Assembly: GCA_964401915.1 (NCBI GenBank)
Contig: CAYOAI010000008.1
Span: forward strand, 1-42,549
DNA from: CAZGZD01 sp964401915
GTDB lineage: Bacteria; Patescibacteriota; Microgenomatia; UBA1406; GWC2-37-13
Direction of reading: 5' to 3'
Length of the DNA: 42,549 bases
In this document: positions 1-7,407 of the stretch, piece by piece
Layout of the letters: every line of letters starts with the position of its first letter
Position numbering within the stretch: the stretch's first letter is position 1
Made by a program: the position numbers and the translations under genes
Notes under the pieces: generated by a model
Database searches by the model: none
Told to the model about the DNA's origin: nothing
Seen by the model: the letters and a program-made list of their open reading frames with translations, nothing else

Positions 1-302
1 TGAAAAATAAGCAATGTCGGGGGCCCGCTATAGAACCAATAAAAAGGAGCGGCAAGCACCATAATTTGATCAAAATGTATAGCAAATCGCGATATATTCG
101 CACGAAAGCCTTGGTTGGTCATCTCAAGTATGCGCCCATGCGCGGTATTGTGCACCACCTGATTCATAATACCAAGGTCATAATAATACGAGCCAAAAGA
201 ATCCATGCGATTAATCGCCATAATAGAGATCAAAACGCAGTATAGGGCTATAAAGCAGGATAAAGCGATTAAATGCCAGTGAGCTTTTAGTGACTTAATC
301 AT
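1..302 (-). CDS. DUF2079 family membrane protein, N-terminal part (runs off the window)
   Basis: An open frame reads leftwards from an ATG at 302 to the window edge, about 100 codons with no stop. The first visible segment (residues about 9-30) is a hydrophobic helix. It is followed by YYYDLGIMNQVVHNTAHG and, 25 residues later, FAIHFDQIMVLAAPFYWFY. This combination is typical of DUF2079, a family of predicted polytopic membrane proteins related to GT-C type glycosyltransferases. The start lies 3 nt after the stop of the upstream recombinase gene, so the two are probably cotranscribed. The 3' end is outside the window and the substrate cannot be told. Family assignment is from remembered motifs. 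Confidence 0.75.
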   Translation of the reverse strand, partial: MIKSLKAHWHLIALSCFIALYCVLISIMAINRMDSFGSYYYDLGIMNQVVHNTAHGRILEMTNQGFRANISRFAIHFDQIMVLAAPFYWFYSGPPTLLIF

Positions 303-305
303 AAT

Positions 306-1244
306 CTACTTGTTGCCTGAGTGGAACTTTGCATGTATCTGTTTGAGTTGCGGATTGGTAACGTGAGTGTATATCTGAGTTGTGGAGATATTTTTATGTC
401 CAAGCATCTCCTGTACGGATCTAAGGTCTGCCCCATGCATAAGTAAGTCTGTCGCAAAGCTATGTCGAAGCACATGCGGACCTATTCGAAAAAGAATTCC
501 TGCCTTTTTGCGATATTTATCAATCATTCGCTCGACTGAGCGCGCTGAGAGTCTGAGCTTCTCAACTGTTAGCTCTTCTTTGGCTTTAGGGCCGCTGTAA
601 CGAATAAAAAGAGGCGAGTAGGCGTCAGCGCGAACTTCAAAGTATCGCTTTATCCAGTCTGTAGCTATACGGGACAAAAATACAACCCTTGCCTTTCCTC
701 CTTTTCCGACAACTCCGAACTCCGAAGTCTCAAGATTGACCTGATCTCGATTGAGCCCCACAAGCTCGCTGACCCGAAGCCCTGTTGAAAAAAGCACCTC
801 AAGGATCGTGCGATCCCGAAGCCCTCTTTCGCTTTTTGTATCAATGATCTTAAAAAGACGTGCAAGCTCGTCTTCTGATAAGAATTTGATCGTGCGATCT
901 CTTTGCTTTCCAAGCTCAACTACCTCGGGGGGCACCACAGCAACCTTTTGCTTAATCAAGTAGCGAAGAAACGATCTCAGTGCTACCAGGAAGTAGTTTT
1001 GAGTTTGCCTCTTTAGCGCGCCTTTAACTGGATTTTTATAAGTATGCGAGAGGTAGAGGCGGAAAGATCGAATGATCTCATCATCTATCTTTTCAACCTC
1101 AAAATCTTCGGCGTTTCGGCTTTTCAAAAGCCAGTTCTGAAAAAACAAAAGATAGTATCCATACATCTTTACTGTTTTCTCAGATAGATTGCGATCAAGC
1201 TCGCAATACTCAAGAAATCGAAGCACAGCTTCTTTTAGCCCCAT
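306..1244 (-). CDS. Xer-type tyrosine recombinase (XerC/XerD family)
   Basis: The 312-residue protein has the N-terminal SAM-like core-binding domain (about residues 5-100) and the C-terminal catalytic domain. The catalytic set is complete: Arg in FSTGLRVSEL, Lys in VGKGGKAR, His and Arg in HVLRH, His in LGHKNI and the nucleophilic Tyr in TTQIYTH. The usual role is chromosome dimer resolution at dif; many CPR genomes carry one such gene, but integrase use cannot be excluded. The frame is open to 1283. I chose ATG 1244 because TTGATT-17-TAATAT (1275-1280 and 1252-1257) puts the -10 box 7 nt before it and because the N-terminus then has the usual length. The DUF2079 gene follows 3 nt downstream. 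Confidence 0.93.
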   Translation of the reverse strand: MGLKEAVLRFLEYCELDRNLSEKTVKMYGYYLLFFQNWLLKSRNAEDFEVEKIDDEIIRSFRLYLSHTYKNPVKGALKRQTQNYFLVALRSFLRYLIKQKVAVVPPEVVELGKQRDRTIKFLSEDELARLFKIIDTKSERGLRDRTILEVLFSTGLRVSELVGLNRDQVNLETSEFGVVGKGGKARVVFLSRIATDWIKRYFEVRADAYSPLFIRYSGPKAKEELTVEKLRLSARSVERMIDKYRKKAGILFRIGPHVLRHSFATDLLMHGADLRSVQEMLGHKNISTTQIYTHVTNPQLKQIHAKFHSGNK

Positions 1245-1251
1245 ACAATTC

Positions 1252-1280
1252 ATATTAAACGACATGCAATACAAAATCAA
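1252..1280 (-). promoter_or_regulatory. Promoter of the recombinase gene, leaderless type
   Basis: On the minus strand TTGATT (1275-1280) and TAATAT (1252-1257) are separated by 17 nt. The -10 box ends 7 nt before ATG 1244, so transcription should start at or next to the start codon. Confidence 0.6.
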
Positions 1281-1320
1281 CATCCAGCATCTTATATTTA
1301 GACCTATATTAATAAAAATA

Positions 1321-1329
1321 TGCTACACT
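1321..1329 (+). promoter_or_regulatory. Extended -10 promoter before the metallophosphoesterase gene
   Basis: TGC-TACACT matches an extended -10 element (TGN plus hexamer). The same nonamer occurs at 14424-14432 before another gene. Here the ATG is 41 nt downstream, so this transcript would have a short leader, without a clear Shine-Dalgarno sequence. Confidence 0.4.
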
Positions 1330-1370
1330 ATGCCAGTACTATTGGACTGATGTAACAACAACTCAATACT

Positions 1371-2963
1371 ATGTCAGCTGAACTTCCGCCATATAGATTA
1401 ATTACAAATCCAATTTCTGATAGCCCACTAACCTCGCATAAACTTAGATCAAAAATCTTAAGAGGCGTAAAAGAAGTCGCTCAAAAATCAACCCCATTCC
1501 TTTTTATGGGTTTGTTCGTCTACGGAAGCATACTGGCATTTGCTCGAGAGGATGTTGACTGTGGAGCAGTAAGTGGACAACTAAGGACCGAACTCCCAAC
1601 TCCACTTGAGCCTCATGGCCCCAACCCGCTCAACGCGACTTTTAACTGGGATGAATTTGGAGGTTCTACAAACTTGAATGTGCCGCCACTTGGTGGTTTG
1701 TCTTTTGATAATACTCATCCAACACCCGTCAATTTTGCAGGCAATATAACATCCATCGACACAGATGAATTCAAAGATATCGGCAGTCAGCCACAAGCCA
1801 CCATTGACAGTTTTGTAGATGATACAAAAGCCTGTATTCAAAGAGGCTCGCGGGACTTAAGAAATAACACTGGCATTGCACTCGGTGAAAGTTTAGTAAT
1901 AGGATATGCACTTACCGGACCCTTAAGAAAAAAATTAAATGGAGAAAGCTGGAAAGAGTCATATAGAAAATCACTCTATCCGTTGATTGCTGTTGGACTT
2001 ATGTACGGAGGACTCGGGGCTGTGACTTATGCAACTGCTGACTTTGACTTTCATGACCCAACTTATTCTGGATCACTTGCTCGAGCTCCAGAGGCTGTTG
2101 AGAACATACAAAGAATATTTGAAGGAGAGCGAGAGTCGACAGAACAGCTTGCCGAGGGAGTGACTTATCTCAGTAGACTCTACACAACTTTAGGTGATAT
2201 AGAACTACAACCGGAAAATACAATTAACATACTGGTTGACGCTGACAGTCATTGCTATCCGAATACTACAAGACTCCTGCAACCAGTGATTGACAATCCA
2301 GCCTTTGATATTGATTTTAGAGTAAATCTCGGAGACTCAAAAGACCGAGGATCAACATTTGAAGCTGCATGTCTTCGCCAACTCAATGATCTTAATATAC
2401 GGACAATAGCCATCCTTGGAAATCACGATGGCCAAGACTCGATTCCCGTTATAAATCAAATGAACAATGTAATCCTCTTGGATGGCGATATTGTCGAAAT
2501 TGAAGGTCTTCGTATTCTTGGATTTTCTGATCCACATCGCCACTATACATCCGGTCAGAGTCAAGACTCCAACTACGACCAATTAATGGCAGATGATGCT
2601 CGTCAGATATCAAGATTTTTAGAATACGACCCATCAGTAGATATTCTGCTTGTACATAATCCAGCAAGCGCAGCTCAAAGTTTTGGATTAGTGGATACTA
2701 TCCTCACAGGTCACACTCATCGTTTCAGTTCAACGACCAGATCTCAAACTATCGAGATTACAGACGGTTCAATTGGTGCAGCAGGACTTAGATCTAATTC
2801 TGGCAACCAAGCACTGCATCGAGAAGCTATGATTGTATCCGTTGATCGAGATACCCATAATGTCGTTAGAGTTACCCGACTTGACTTTGGGCCAATTGGC
2901 AGTATTGAAGCCGGATTCACATCATGTGATGTAAACGAGGAAAACGAGTTAGTGTGTCCGTAA
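1371..2963 (+). CDS. Membrane-anchored calcineurin-like metallophosphoesterase
   Basis: The 530-residue protein has hydrophobic segments at about 42-58, 168-184 and 203-222, with a basic loop (RKK...K...RK) between the last two. This predicts that the C-terminal domain (about 285-525) lies outside the cell. That domain has the metallophosphoesterase motifs in order: DSH (292-294), GDSKDRG (321-327), GNHD (350-353), a His in LLVHNP (429) and GHTH (447-450). All metal ligands are therefore present. Family members hydrolyse phosphomono- or diesters with two metal ions; the substrate is unknown. The first extracellular loop (59-167) is Pro/Asn-rich and not recognised. The gene stands alone between the recombinase promoter and the tRNA. 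Confidence 0.85.
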   Translation: MSAELPPYRLITNPISDSPLTSHKLRSKILRGVKEVAQKSTPFLFMGLFVYGSILAFAREDVDCGAVSGQLRTELPTPLEPHGPNPLNATFNWDEFGGSTNLNVPPLGGLSFDNTHPTPVNFAGNITSIDTDEFKDIGSQPQATIDSFVDDTKACIQRGSRDLRNNTGIALGESLVIGYALTGPLRKKLNGESWKESYRKSLYPLIAVGLMYGGLGAVTYATADFDFHDPTYSGSLARAPEAVENIQRIFEGERESTEQLAEGVTYLSRLYTTLGDIELQPENTINILVDADSHCYPNTTRLLQPVIDNPAFDIDFRVNLGDSKDRGSTFEAACLRQLNDLNIRTIAILGNHDGQDSIPVINQMNNVILLDGDIVEIEGLRILGFSDPHRHYTSGQSQDSNYDQLMADDARQISRFLEYDPSVDILLVHNPASAAQSFGLVDTILTGHTHRFSSTTRSQTIEITDGSIGAAGLRSNSGNQALHREAMIVSVDRDTHNVVRVTRLDFGPIGSIEAGFTSCDVNEENELVCP

Positions 2964-2973
2964 GTCTAGTGCC

Positions 2974-3064
2974 GGGGAGAGGAGTTGCTCAACTGACAGT
3001 TTACGAGCAACTACGAGTACTATTGTCAGTTAGTCCCGTCTACTGACGGGAAACCTCCACGCCC
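2974..3064. other. Candidate structured element: split tRNA T-arm copy enclosing a pseudoknot
   Basis: Two pieces of the neighbouring tRNA gene recur here in the same order and orientation. GAGAGGAGTTG (2977-2987) and AACCTCCACGCCC (3052-3064) are contiguous in the tRNA (3084-3107) but here are separated by 64 bp. The insert has interleaved pairing arms: AGTTGCTC (2983-2990) with GAGCAACT (3005-3012), and AACTGACA (2991-2998) with TGTCAGTT (3024-3031). That is the order of an H-type pseudoknot. A hairpin CCCGTC/GACGGG (3035-3050) follows. The flanks can close the element (GGGG at 2974-2977 with CCCC at 3061-3064; GGAG with CTCC). It lies in the 3' trailer of the tRNA transcript. Function is unknown. 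Confidence 0.45.
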
Positions 3065-3174
3065 CGTATAAAATTGTGGGCGAGAGAGGAGTTGAACCTC
3101 CACGCCCTTGCGGGCACAGGATCCTAAATCCTGCGCGTCTGCCATTCCGCCACTCGCCCTACAATTTTACGGGG
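3061..3174 (-). repeat. Inverted repeat extending the tRNA acceptor stem
   Basis: The bases directly outside the tRNA are complementary: CCCCGTATAAAATTGT on the left side and ACAATTTTACGGGG on the right side. In the transcript, 5' leader and 3' trailer can form about 14 more base pairs stacked on the acceptor stem, with an unpaired A at position -1 and a 2-nt bulge. This would hold precursor ends together for processing, or could act as a structured end. Confidence 0.6.
3077..3159 (-). tRNA. tRNA-Leu (anticodon TAG)
   Basis: An 83-nt cloverleaf without encoded CCA. The acceptor arms GGGCGAG and CTCGCCC pair over 7 bp and the discriminator base is A (3077). The anticodon loop reads TTTAGGA between GGATT-side and ATCC-side stems, giving anticodon TAG for CUA codons. 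A long variable arm (TGCCCGCAAGGGCGT region) marks a class II tRNA, as expected for Leu. The T-arm GGAGGTTCAACTCC is canonical. Identity determined by hand folding. Confidence 0.93.
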
Positions 3175-3253
3175 TAAATCTACCATTCTTTTTTCCATGG
3201 AGTTTATCCCGCTTATTCAGCGGGACCGACCCCGGCTTTTAAAGATAGTCAAT

Positions 3254-3262
3254 ATTATAGCA
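3254..3262 (-). promoter_or_regulatory. Extended -10 promoter of tRNA-Leu
   Basis: The minus strand reads TGC-TATAAT, a consensus extended -10 element. Transcription would begin near 3247, giving a leader of about 87 nt before the tRNA. The leader contains a hairpin CCCGCT/AGCGGG (3208-3224). Confidence 0.55.
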
Positions 3263-3302
3263 GCTCAAAGCCTCAATTAAAGTTCTTGAGAAAAAGAAAA
3301 CG

Positions 3303-4736
3303 TTACTTAAAGAGGTTGAAAAACCAACCAAAAAGGTTGGCAAACCAATCATGTTTAGCTATAGTAGTAGGACGACTTGTGCCATTTGACTGCACTGCTT
3401 TGGAAGCTTGACCTGTAGGAACTACCCCATTTTCATGTGATACCTGTAGTCCGACAGTCGGGCTTAAGACCTGCCGAGTAGCGACTAAGGGAGTCGACGA
3501 AGTAGGGGACACACCAAAAACCCGAATGAAGTATGTCGCCGCGACCACCTCTTTATTTGTTGATTTTTGTCTTACAGATACTTTGATTGTACTCGATCCG
3601 ATTTTAGTCGCCACGATTTTTAGTTTATCGGTATTTGGCACAATCTGAGCTATTGTTGGATCGGCGATAGTCCACGTATATAGAAAATTATTCAGATCTC
3701 CGGCTACCTTTCCGTTGCGATGAAGCGATGCTGTAATAGAGCCCGACTGTCCTGCTATACTCACTGGCATTGCAAATGCCACGCTTGGCAATTGAACAAC
3801 TGAATATTTATCGTTGATACTTATAGTCGGAATAGGTACTTTACCTGCCACAATTATCTTCCATGTTTCATCGAATTTAATCTGGCCTGATGGAGTATGC
3901 TTAATCTGAAGATGCAAAGTGGTAGTACCTGGCTTGATACTTTTTACTTTGAGGGTACTAGGCGGGCACGGTGGCACAATACCAAAATGACACAGAGTGG
4001 ATGGATAAATCTGAGCAATTGATGCATCATCAATGCTCCAAGAATATGCATAATCTTTTTGATTTACCATCACAGCTCCATCATTTTTCAAGATTACGTA
4101 GATAAGATATTGATAGTCCAGCTTACCCTCGGCAAATACTATTTCCTTTACATGAGCGGGAGGATATTTTTCAAGTATGAGGCCATGCTGAGTTGGATTG
4201 GTGGTCGGGGTTGGTGGACCGACAAATGTTGACGTGACTGTCACCTGATATACAGCGGACGCTACTATTGCTCCTACTTCCCCTTTATAGACACTCACGC
4301 GAACTTGCGTCGTACCCTCTGCAATGCCCCAAATGACTCTTTTATGTTGCGAGCAATAAAGATCAACTTCACTACAACCCCTTTGAAGCCCTATTCCCAC
4401 AATCGTCGGATTCTCCACTGTCCATTCATAGATATATTCATCTGATCCGGTTATAAGATTCCCATCTTTTTTCACATCAACTGCTATATCTTTAACCTCG
4501 TCTCTACTAAGTACCATTGATGATACCGGAAGCTGCTCTATGGAATATGACAAATCAGGCGTTGGAGTAATGCCTGTGTAGTCTGAACCCTCACCTCCTG
4601 CCTTTGGCTGCCAGATGACTTTGTTTGCTGACAACAAATAGGTAACTGGCAAGATAACAACAAATAGTAAAAGAGAGAAAAGGGTGAATTTCTTTTTGTT
4701 ACTTAAATGCTCCCATGGGGTGTGAAGCCTGTGCAT
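3303..4736 (-). CDS. Cell-surface protein with three Ig-like domains
   Basis: A 477-residue protein with a basic N-terminus and one membrane helix (about 17-36), so it is anchored with the rest outside. Three repeats of about 110 residues follow (roughly 65-170, 185-300, 310-405). Each has a YxWTI/V-(D/E)xxxIA(Q/G)I core, an I-x-GTTT/SSTxxxV turn and a final beta-strand, which is the pattern of bacterial Ig-like (Big-type) domains. The C-terminus ends in an aromatic amphipathic stretch (WFANLFGWFFNLFK). It is probably a stalk or adhesin. The downstream neighbour on the same strand's 5' side (4777-5712) is a shorter paralogue. A TACACT box 6 nt before the ATG suggests a leaderless mRNA. Confidence 0.7.
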   Translation of the reverse strand: MHRLHTPWEHLSNKKKFTLFSLLLFVVILPVTYLLSANKVIWQPKAGGEGSDYTGITPTPDLSYSIEQLPVSSMVLSRDEVKDIAVDVKKDGNLITGSDEYIYEWTVENPTIVGIGLQRGCSEVDLYCSQHKRVIWGIAEGTTQVRVSVYKGEVGAIVASAVYQVTVTSTFVGPPTPTTNPTQHGLILEKYPPAHVKEIVFAEGKLDYQYLIYVILKNDGAVMVNQKDYAYSWSIDDASIAQIYPSTLCHFGIVPPCPPSTLKVKSIKPGTTTLHLQIKHTPSGQIKFDETWKIIVAGKVPIPTISINDKYSVVQLPSVAFAMPVSIAGQSGSITASLHRNGKVAGDLNNFLYTWTIADPTIAQIVPNTDKLKIVATKIGSSTIKVSVRQKSTNKEVVAATYFIRVFGVSPTSSTPLVATRQVLSPTVGLQVSHENGVVPTGQASKAVQSNGTSRPTTIAKHDWFANLFGWFFNLFK

Positions 4737-4742
4737 GAAATA

Positions 4743-4748
4743 AGTGTA
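4743..4748 (-). promoter_or_regulatory. -10 box of the Ig-like protein gene, leaderless type
   Basis: TACACT on the minus strand ends 6 nt before ATG 4736. No clear -35 hexamer is visible at 16-18 nt. Confidence 0.4.
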
Positions 4749-4776
4749 CTATTTTTTATCTTCTAAAGATGTTTTT

Positions 4777-5712
4777 CTAAAATGGAGTAAATGTGGGTGT
4801 AGGGGTTGGGATTTTAGTTGGTGAAGGCGTTGGAATTCTCGTCGGCGTAGGGGTCGGAATACGGGGGGTTGGAGTTACTGTTGGAAATGGAGGAAGTGTC
4901 GGTACAGGCTCACAATATCTTCTATTTGCACATTTATTATTGGCCCATGCTTTTATCTGATCGCTTGTATAGCAGGCAGTATTTGACCCAATCTCAAACC
5001 TTGAATTATCCCAGCAGATTACACTACCATGTCGATACTTTGAATTTCCACATTGCACTCGCACTTTCAATTGTTTCACACCAGTATGACAGACTGGTGT
5101 TGGGGTAAATGTTGGAACGGGAATTGTCACTCGGGGTGTTGGTGTGGAAGTGGTATTTGATCTAACATGGAGTTGGAAAACTGTGGAAATCACATTATTT
5201 CCTGTCTGTTTGTTTCTCACAAAAACAATGATATTTGTATCTCCTTCATGACTTGCTATTATATTTGCATGAGCTAGTGGACATGGCTCTTGAATACCCT
5301 CAATACAAGCACTGAAAGTATATAAACGCGCAATCAATGAATTATCAATTGACCAGATATATTCAAAATCAGCCTGATCTTTAACAACCTCTCCATTCTT
5401 CTTAAGAAGCACATAGATTCCATAACCGTCTCCACTTGGAGAACCTGGTCCATGAATCCCTGTGTTTATCTCATTTTCACTCTTTTGAAGAGAATATTCT
5501 GAGGGTATGGGGGTAGCTGGATTCGGATAGGCAATTGGCTCGCTTGCTCGGCCGTATAGATTCACTCCGTTCATAGATAATAGATAGGCTGAAGGAAATA
5601 CAAGAAGTACAAGCACCATAAGAGCGAGTGTGATCTTCTTACTTCCCGATAGTTGGCCCCAGCTTGCGCGTAATCTAAGAAGTCTTAATTTAAGGCCCGA
5701 GTGGATATCCAT
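4777..5712 (-). CDS. Anchored surface protein with one Ig-like domain and a Pro/Thr-rich tail
   Basis: From ATG 5712 the protein has 311 residues (the frame is open to a TTG at 5733). A basic N-terminus and a membrane helix LALMVLVLLVFPSAYLLSM resemble the start of the neighbouring 477-residue protein. One Ig-like domain follows with the same YIWSIDNSLIARLY core. Next comes a short Cys-rich module (about seven Cys between CHTG and YCEPVP) and finally a TPTPTRIPTPSPT-type tail that runs to the stop, with no C-terminal anchor or sortase motif. The tail probably crosses the cell wall. The two genes look like diverged duplicates in one block, 40 bp apart. Confidence 0.65.
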   Translation of the reverse strand: MDIHSGLKLRLLRLRASWGQLSGSKKITLALMVLVLLVFPSAYLLSMNGVNLYGRASEPIAYPNPATPIPSEYSLQKSENEINTGIHGPGSPSGDGYGIYVLLKKNGEVVKDQADFEYIWSIDNSLIARLYTFSACIEGIQEPCPLAHANIIASHEGDTNIIVFVRNKQTGNNVISTVFQLHVRSNTTSTPTPRVTIPVPTFTPTPVCHTGVKQLKVRVQCGNSKYRHGSVICWDNSRFEIGSNTACYTSDQIKAWANNKCANRRYCEPVPTLPPFPTVTPTPRIPTPTPTRIPTPSPTKIPTPTPTFTPF

Positions 5713-5739
5713 AATGTATGATATAGATATCAATATAGA

Positions 5740-5745
5740 TATACT
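5740..5745 (+). promoter_or_regulatory. -10 box of the O-antigen-ligase-like gene, leaderless type
   Basis: TATACT ends 5 nt before ATG 5751. The short divergent space (5713-5750) is almost only A/T and also contains the start region of the minus-strand surface gene. Confidence 0.4.
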
Positions 5746-5750
5746 TATAT

Positions 5751-7172
5751 ATGTCTGTCAAGCGGATTTCACCACTTCTAATTGTATTCATTGTCGGCCT
5801 TATGCTTTCTCAATTTATCATCTGGCCTTGGTATATATATCCATTTGAGTTGCCACGAGTGTGGTTTGTACACCGATGGATTGAGATCCTGCTTCTTACA
5901 GGAGTCGTCTTTGGTATTCCTCACCTAAACCCGCACAAGGAAGACTCACCACTTATTATGAGTGTATTGATATTTTTTCTTATCGCCACATTCACTGCAC
6001 TAGTTGGTATTGACCCCATTAAAAGTTTCTGGGGCAATTACTATCGCAATGATGGCCTCTTCAATCTACTGCATCTTGTAGGACTATTTTTCTTTCTCAG
6101 TCTATTTTGGCGGGCTACTTGGCAAAAACCAATAGTCACAGTATTTGCGATAGGATGTATTGGTAATGCAGTCTTCGCCCTAATTGCAGGTTTAATAACT
6201 AATCATCTTCCGCTTATCGGCTCATTCGGACATGCTAATTTTCTGGCAGGCTATCTGGCCGTGACAGCTCCCTTTGTGCTCTGGCGTATACGAATCTCAA
6301 GCGCACACTGGCAAAAAGCCATGTGGACGACTGGCTTTTGCTTGGTGAGCATAGCGCTTGGGCTTACATTTTCAGTAGGCGGTCTTGTAGGTCTTAGTGT
6401 TGTCGGGCTTACAATCATCTTGGGACACCGAGGCATATCACACAAAAAAATATTTTTTGTACTCATCGTCCTCGCCGTACTTGCAGCTTGCGGATTTTTT
6501 ATTAAAGAATCAACGAGGTCATCTTTCAACCCTGAGTCCAGAAATCGTATTGTAGCCCGAGCGCTACTTGCTTCAACCGCGAGGCCTTTGACTGGTTGGG
6601 GATGGTCGAACTTCGATTATGCATTTGACCAGACTCCTTGGCCGATCAAACTTCAGCATGATCGTTATATCGACAAGGCACATTCCCAACTTCTTGAGAT
6701 ACTCGTGACCACTGGAATCATCGGTCTACTCGTATATATTGGCATCATAGGGCGTATTGTGTGGCGATTTGCACGCGACCGAGAAATAAGCATATTCCTT
6801 TTTGCTGCTTTTGTGGCTTACATCATCCATGCTCAGACCAATGTTTTTTCAATCTCTGAGGAACTCATATTCTGGATTATTGCTGGGCAGATAGCGAGTC
6901 ATATCACGACTCGTAAAGTTGAAGATCAAAAAAAAATAAGGAGCAGAGTATTTCTAAGATCTCAAGTCTACTTATTCAAAGTAAATGTTAGTCTCCCAAC
7001 TACATTATTTATTTTTCTTATCTATCTGATCAAGCTTAAGCAGCTTAACGCCAAAATATACAACAAATGCAATCACGAGAAAGTCGATTGTTGTCGAGAG
7101 AAAACTACCCCACATCAGCCGCACCGGCCCAACCTGAAGATATGCAGCGCGCAAACCGCCGGCCTTACCTAG
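5751..7172 (+). CDS. O-antigen ligase / polymerase-like polytopic membrane protein
   Basis: A hydrophobic protein with about ten membrane helices up to residue 390. The central motif region (GWGWSNFDYAFDQTPW, then KAHSQLLEILVTTGIIGLL) is typical of the Wzy_C/O-antigen ligase family (PF04932), where the long loop carries the catalytic residues. It would join lipid-linked glycans or polymerise surface polysaccharide. The C-terminal tail is odd. After KVEDQKK (residue 395) about 78 non-family residues follow, and the last 168 bp lie antisense on mscL. The change point is an A9 tract (6928-6936); with eight A's the protein would end there with TAA. The family assignment is firm, the annotated end is doubtful. 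Confidence 0.8.
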   Translation: MSVKRISPLLIVFIVGLMLSQFIIWPWYIYPFELPRVWFVHRWIEILLLTGVVFGIPHLNPHKEDSPLIMSVLIFFLIATFTALVGIDPIKSFWGNYYRNDGLFNLLHLVGLFFFLSLFWRATWQKPIVTVFAIGCIGNAVFALIAGLITNHLPLIGSFGHANFLAGYLAVTAPFVLWRIRISSAHWQKAMWTTGFCLVSIALGLTFSVGGLVGLSVVGLTIILGHRGISHKKIFFVLIVLAVLAACGFFIKESTRSSFNPESRNRIVARALLASTARPLTGWGWSNFDYAFDQTPWPIKLQHDRYIDKAHSQLLEILVTTGIIGLLVYIGIIGRIVWRFARDREISIFLFAAFVAYIIHAQTNVFSISEELIFWIIAGQIASHITTRKVEDQKKIRSRVFLRSQVYLFKVNVSLPTTLFIFLIYLIKLKQLNAKIYNKCNHEKVDCCREKTTPHQPHRPNLKICSAQTAGLT

Positions 7173-7307
7173 CGCAATACCGATTATTGGATTGATAATG
7201 TCAGTGACCAAAGAGGTCACGACCTTTGATATTGAACCACCGAGAATGAATCCGACAGCAAGCCCGATCACTCCCTGTGCGCGGATAAATTCAATAAATC
7301 CTTTCAT
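7005..7307 (-). CDS. mscL: Large-conductance mechanosensitive channel MscL
   Basis: A 100-residue protein beginning MKGFIEFIRAQGVIGLAVGF. TM1 with the pore pattern GLAVGFILGGSISKVVTSLV is followed by DIINPIIG, an extracellular loop and TM2 (FLSTTIDFLVIAFVVYFGVK). It forms the membrane channel that releases solutes under sudden osmotic down-shock. The protein is shorter than the 130-150 residues of many homologues because the C-terminal cytoplasmic helix is minimal. Its 3' end overlaps the last 168 bp of the convergent O-antigen-ligase-like frame, which probably reflects a wrong end of that frame and not of mscL. Confidence 0.92.
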   Translation of the reverse strand: MKGFIEFIRAQGVIGLAVGFILGGSISKVVTSLVTDIINPIIGIALGKAGGLRAAYLQVGPVRLMWGSFLSTTIDFLVIAFVVYFGVKLLKLDQIDKKNK

Positions 7308-7327
7308 ATCACATATATGAAACTACT

Positions 7328-7349
7328 AATTGCTCTGATTATAGCAATT
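7328..7349 (-). promoter_or_regulatory. mscL promoter inside a short palindrome
   Basis: The minus strand reads TGC-TATAAT (7338-7346), an extended -10, 30 nt before the mscL ATG. It sits inside the inverted repeat AATTGCT (7328-7334) / AGCAATT (7343-7349). The palindrome could be an operator or chance in A/T-rich DNA. Confidence 0.35.
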
Positions 7350-7407
7350 ATTTTTGATACTCAAAGTATGATTTGCTGTACTCGATCTATTAGAATACCT
7401 ATATAGT

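Noticed and set aside
306..3159. Recombinase gene and tRNA-Leu as an integrated element with tRNA attachment site
   Set aside because: No duplicated tRNA 3' end (including the acceptor part) is found elsewhere in the window, no phage or plasmid genes lie between, and the enzyme looks like a housekeeping Xer protein.
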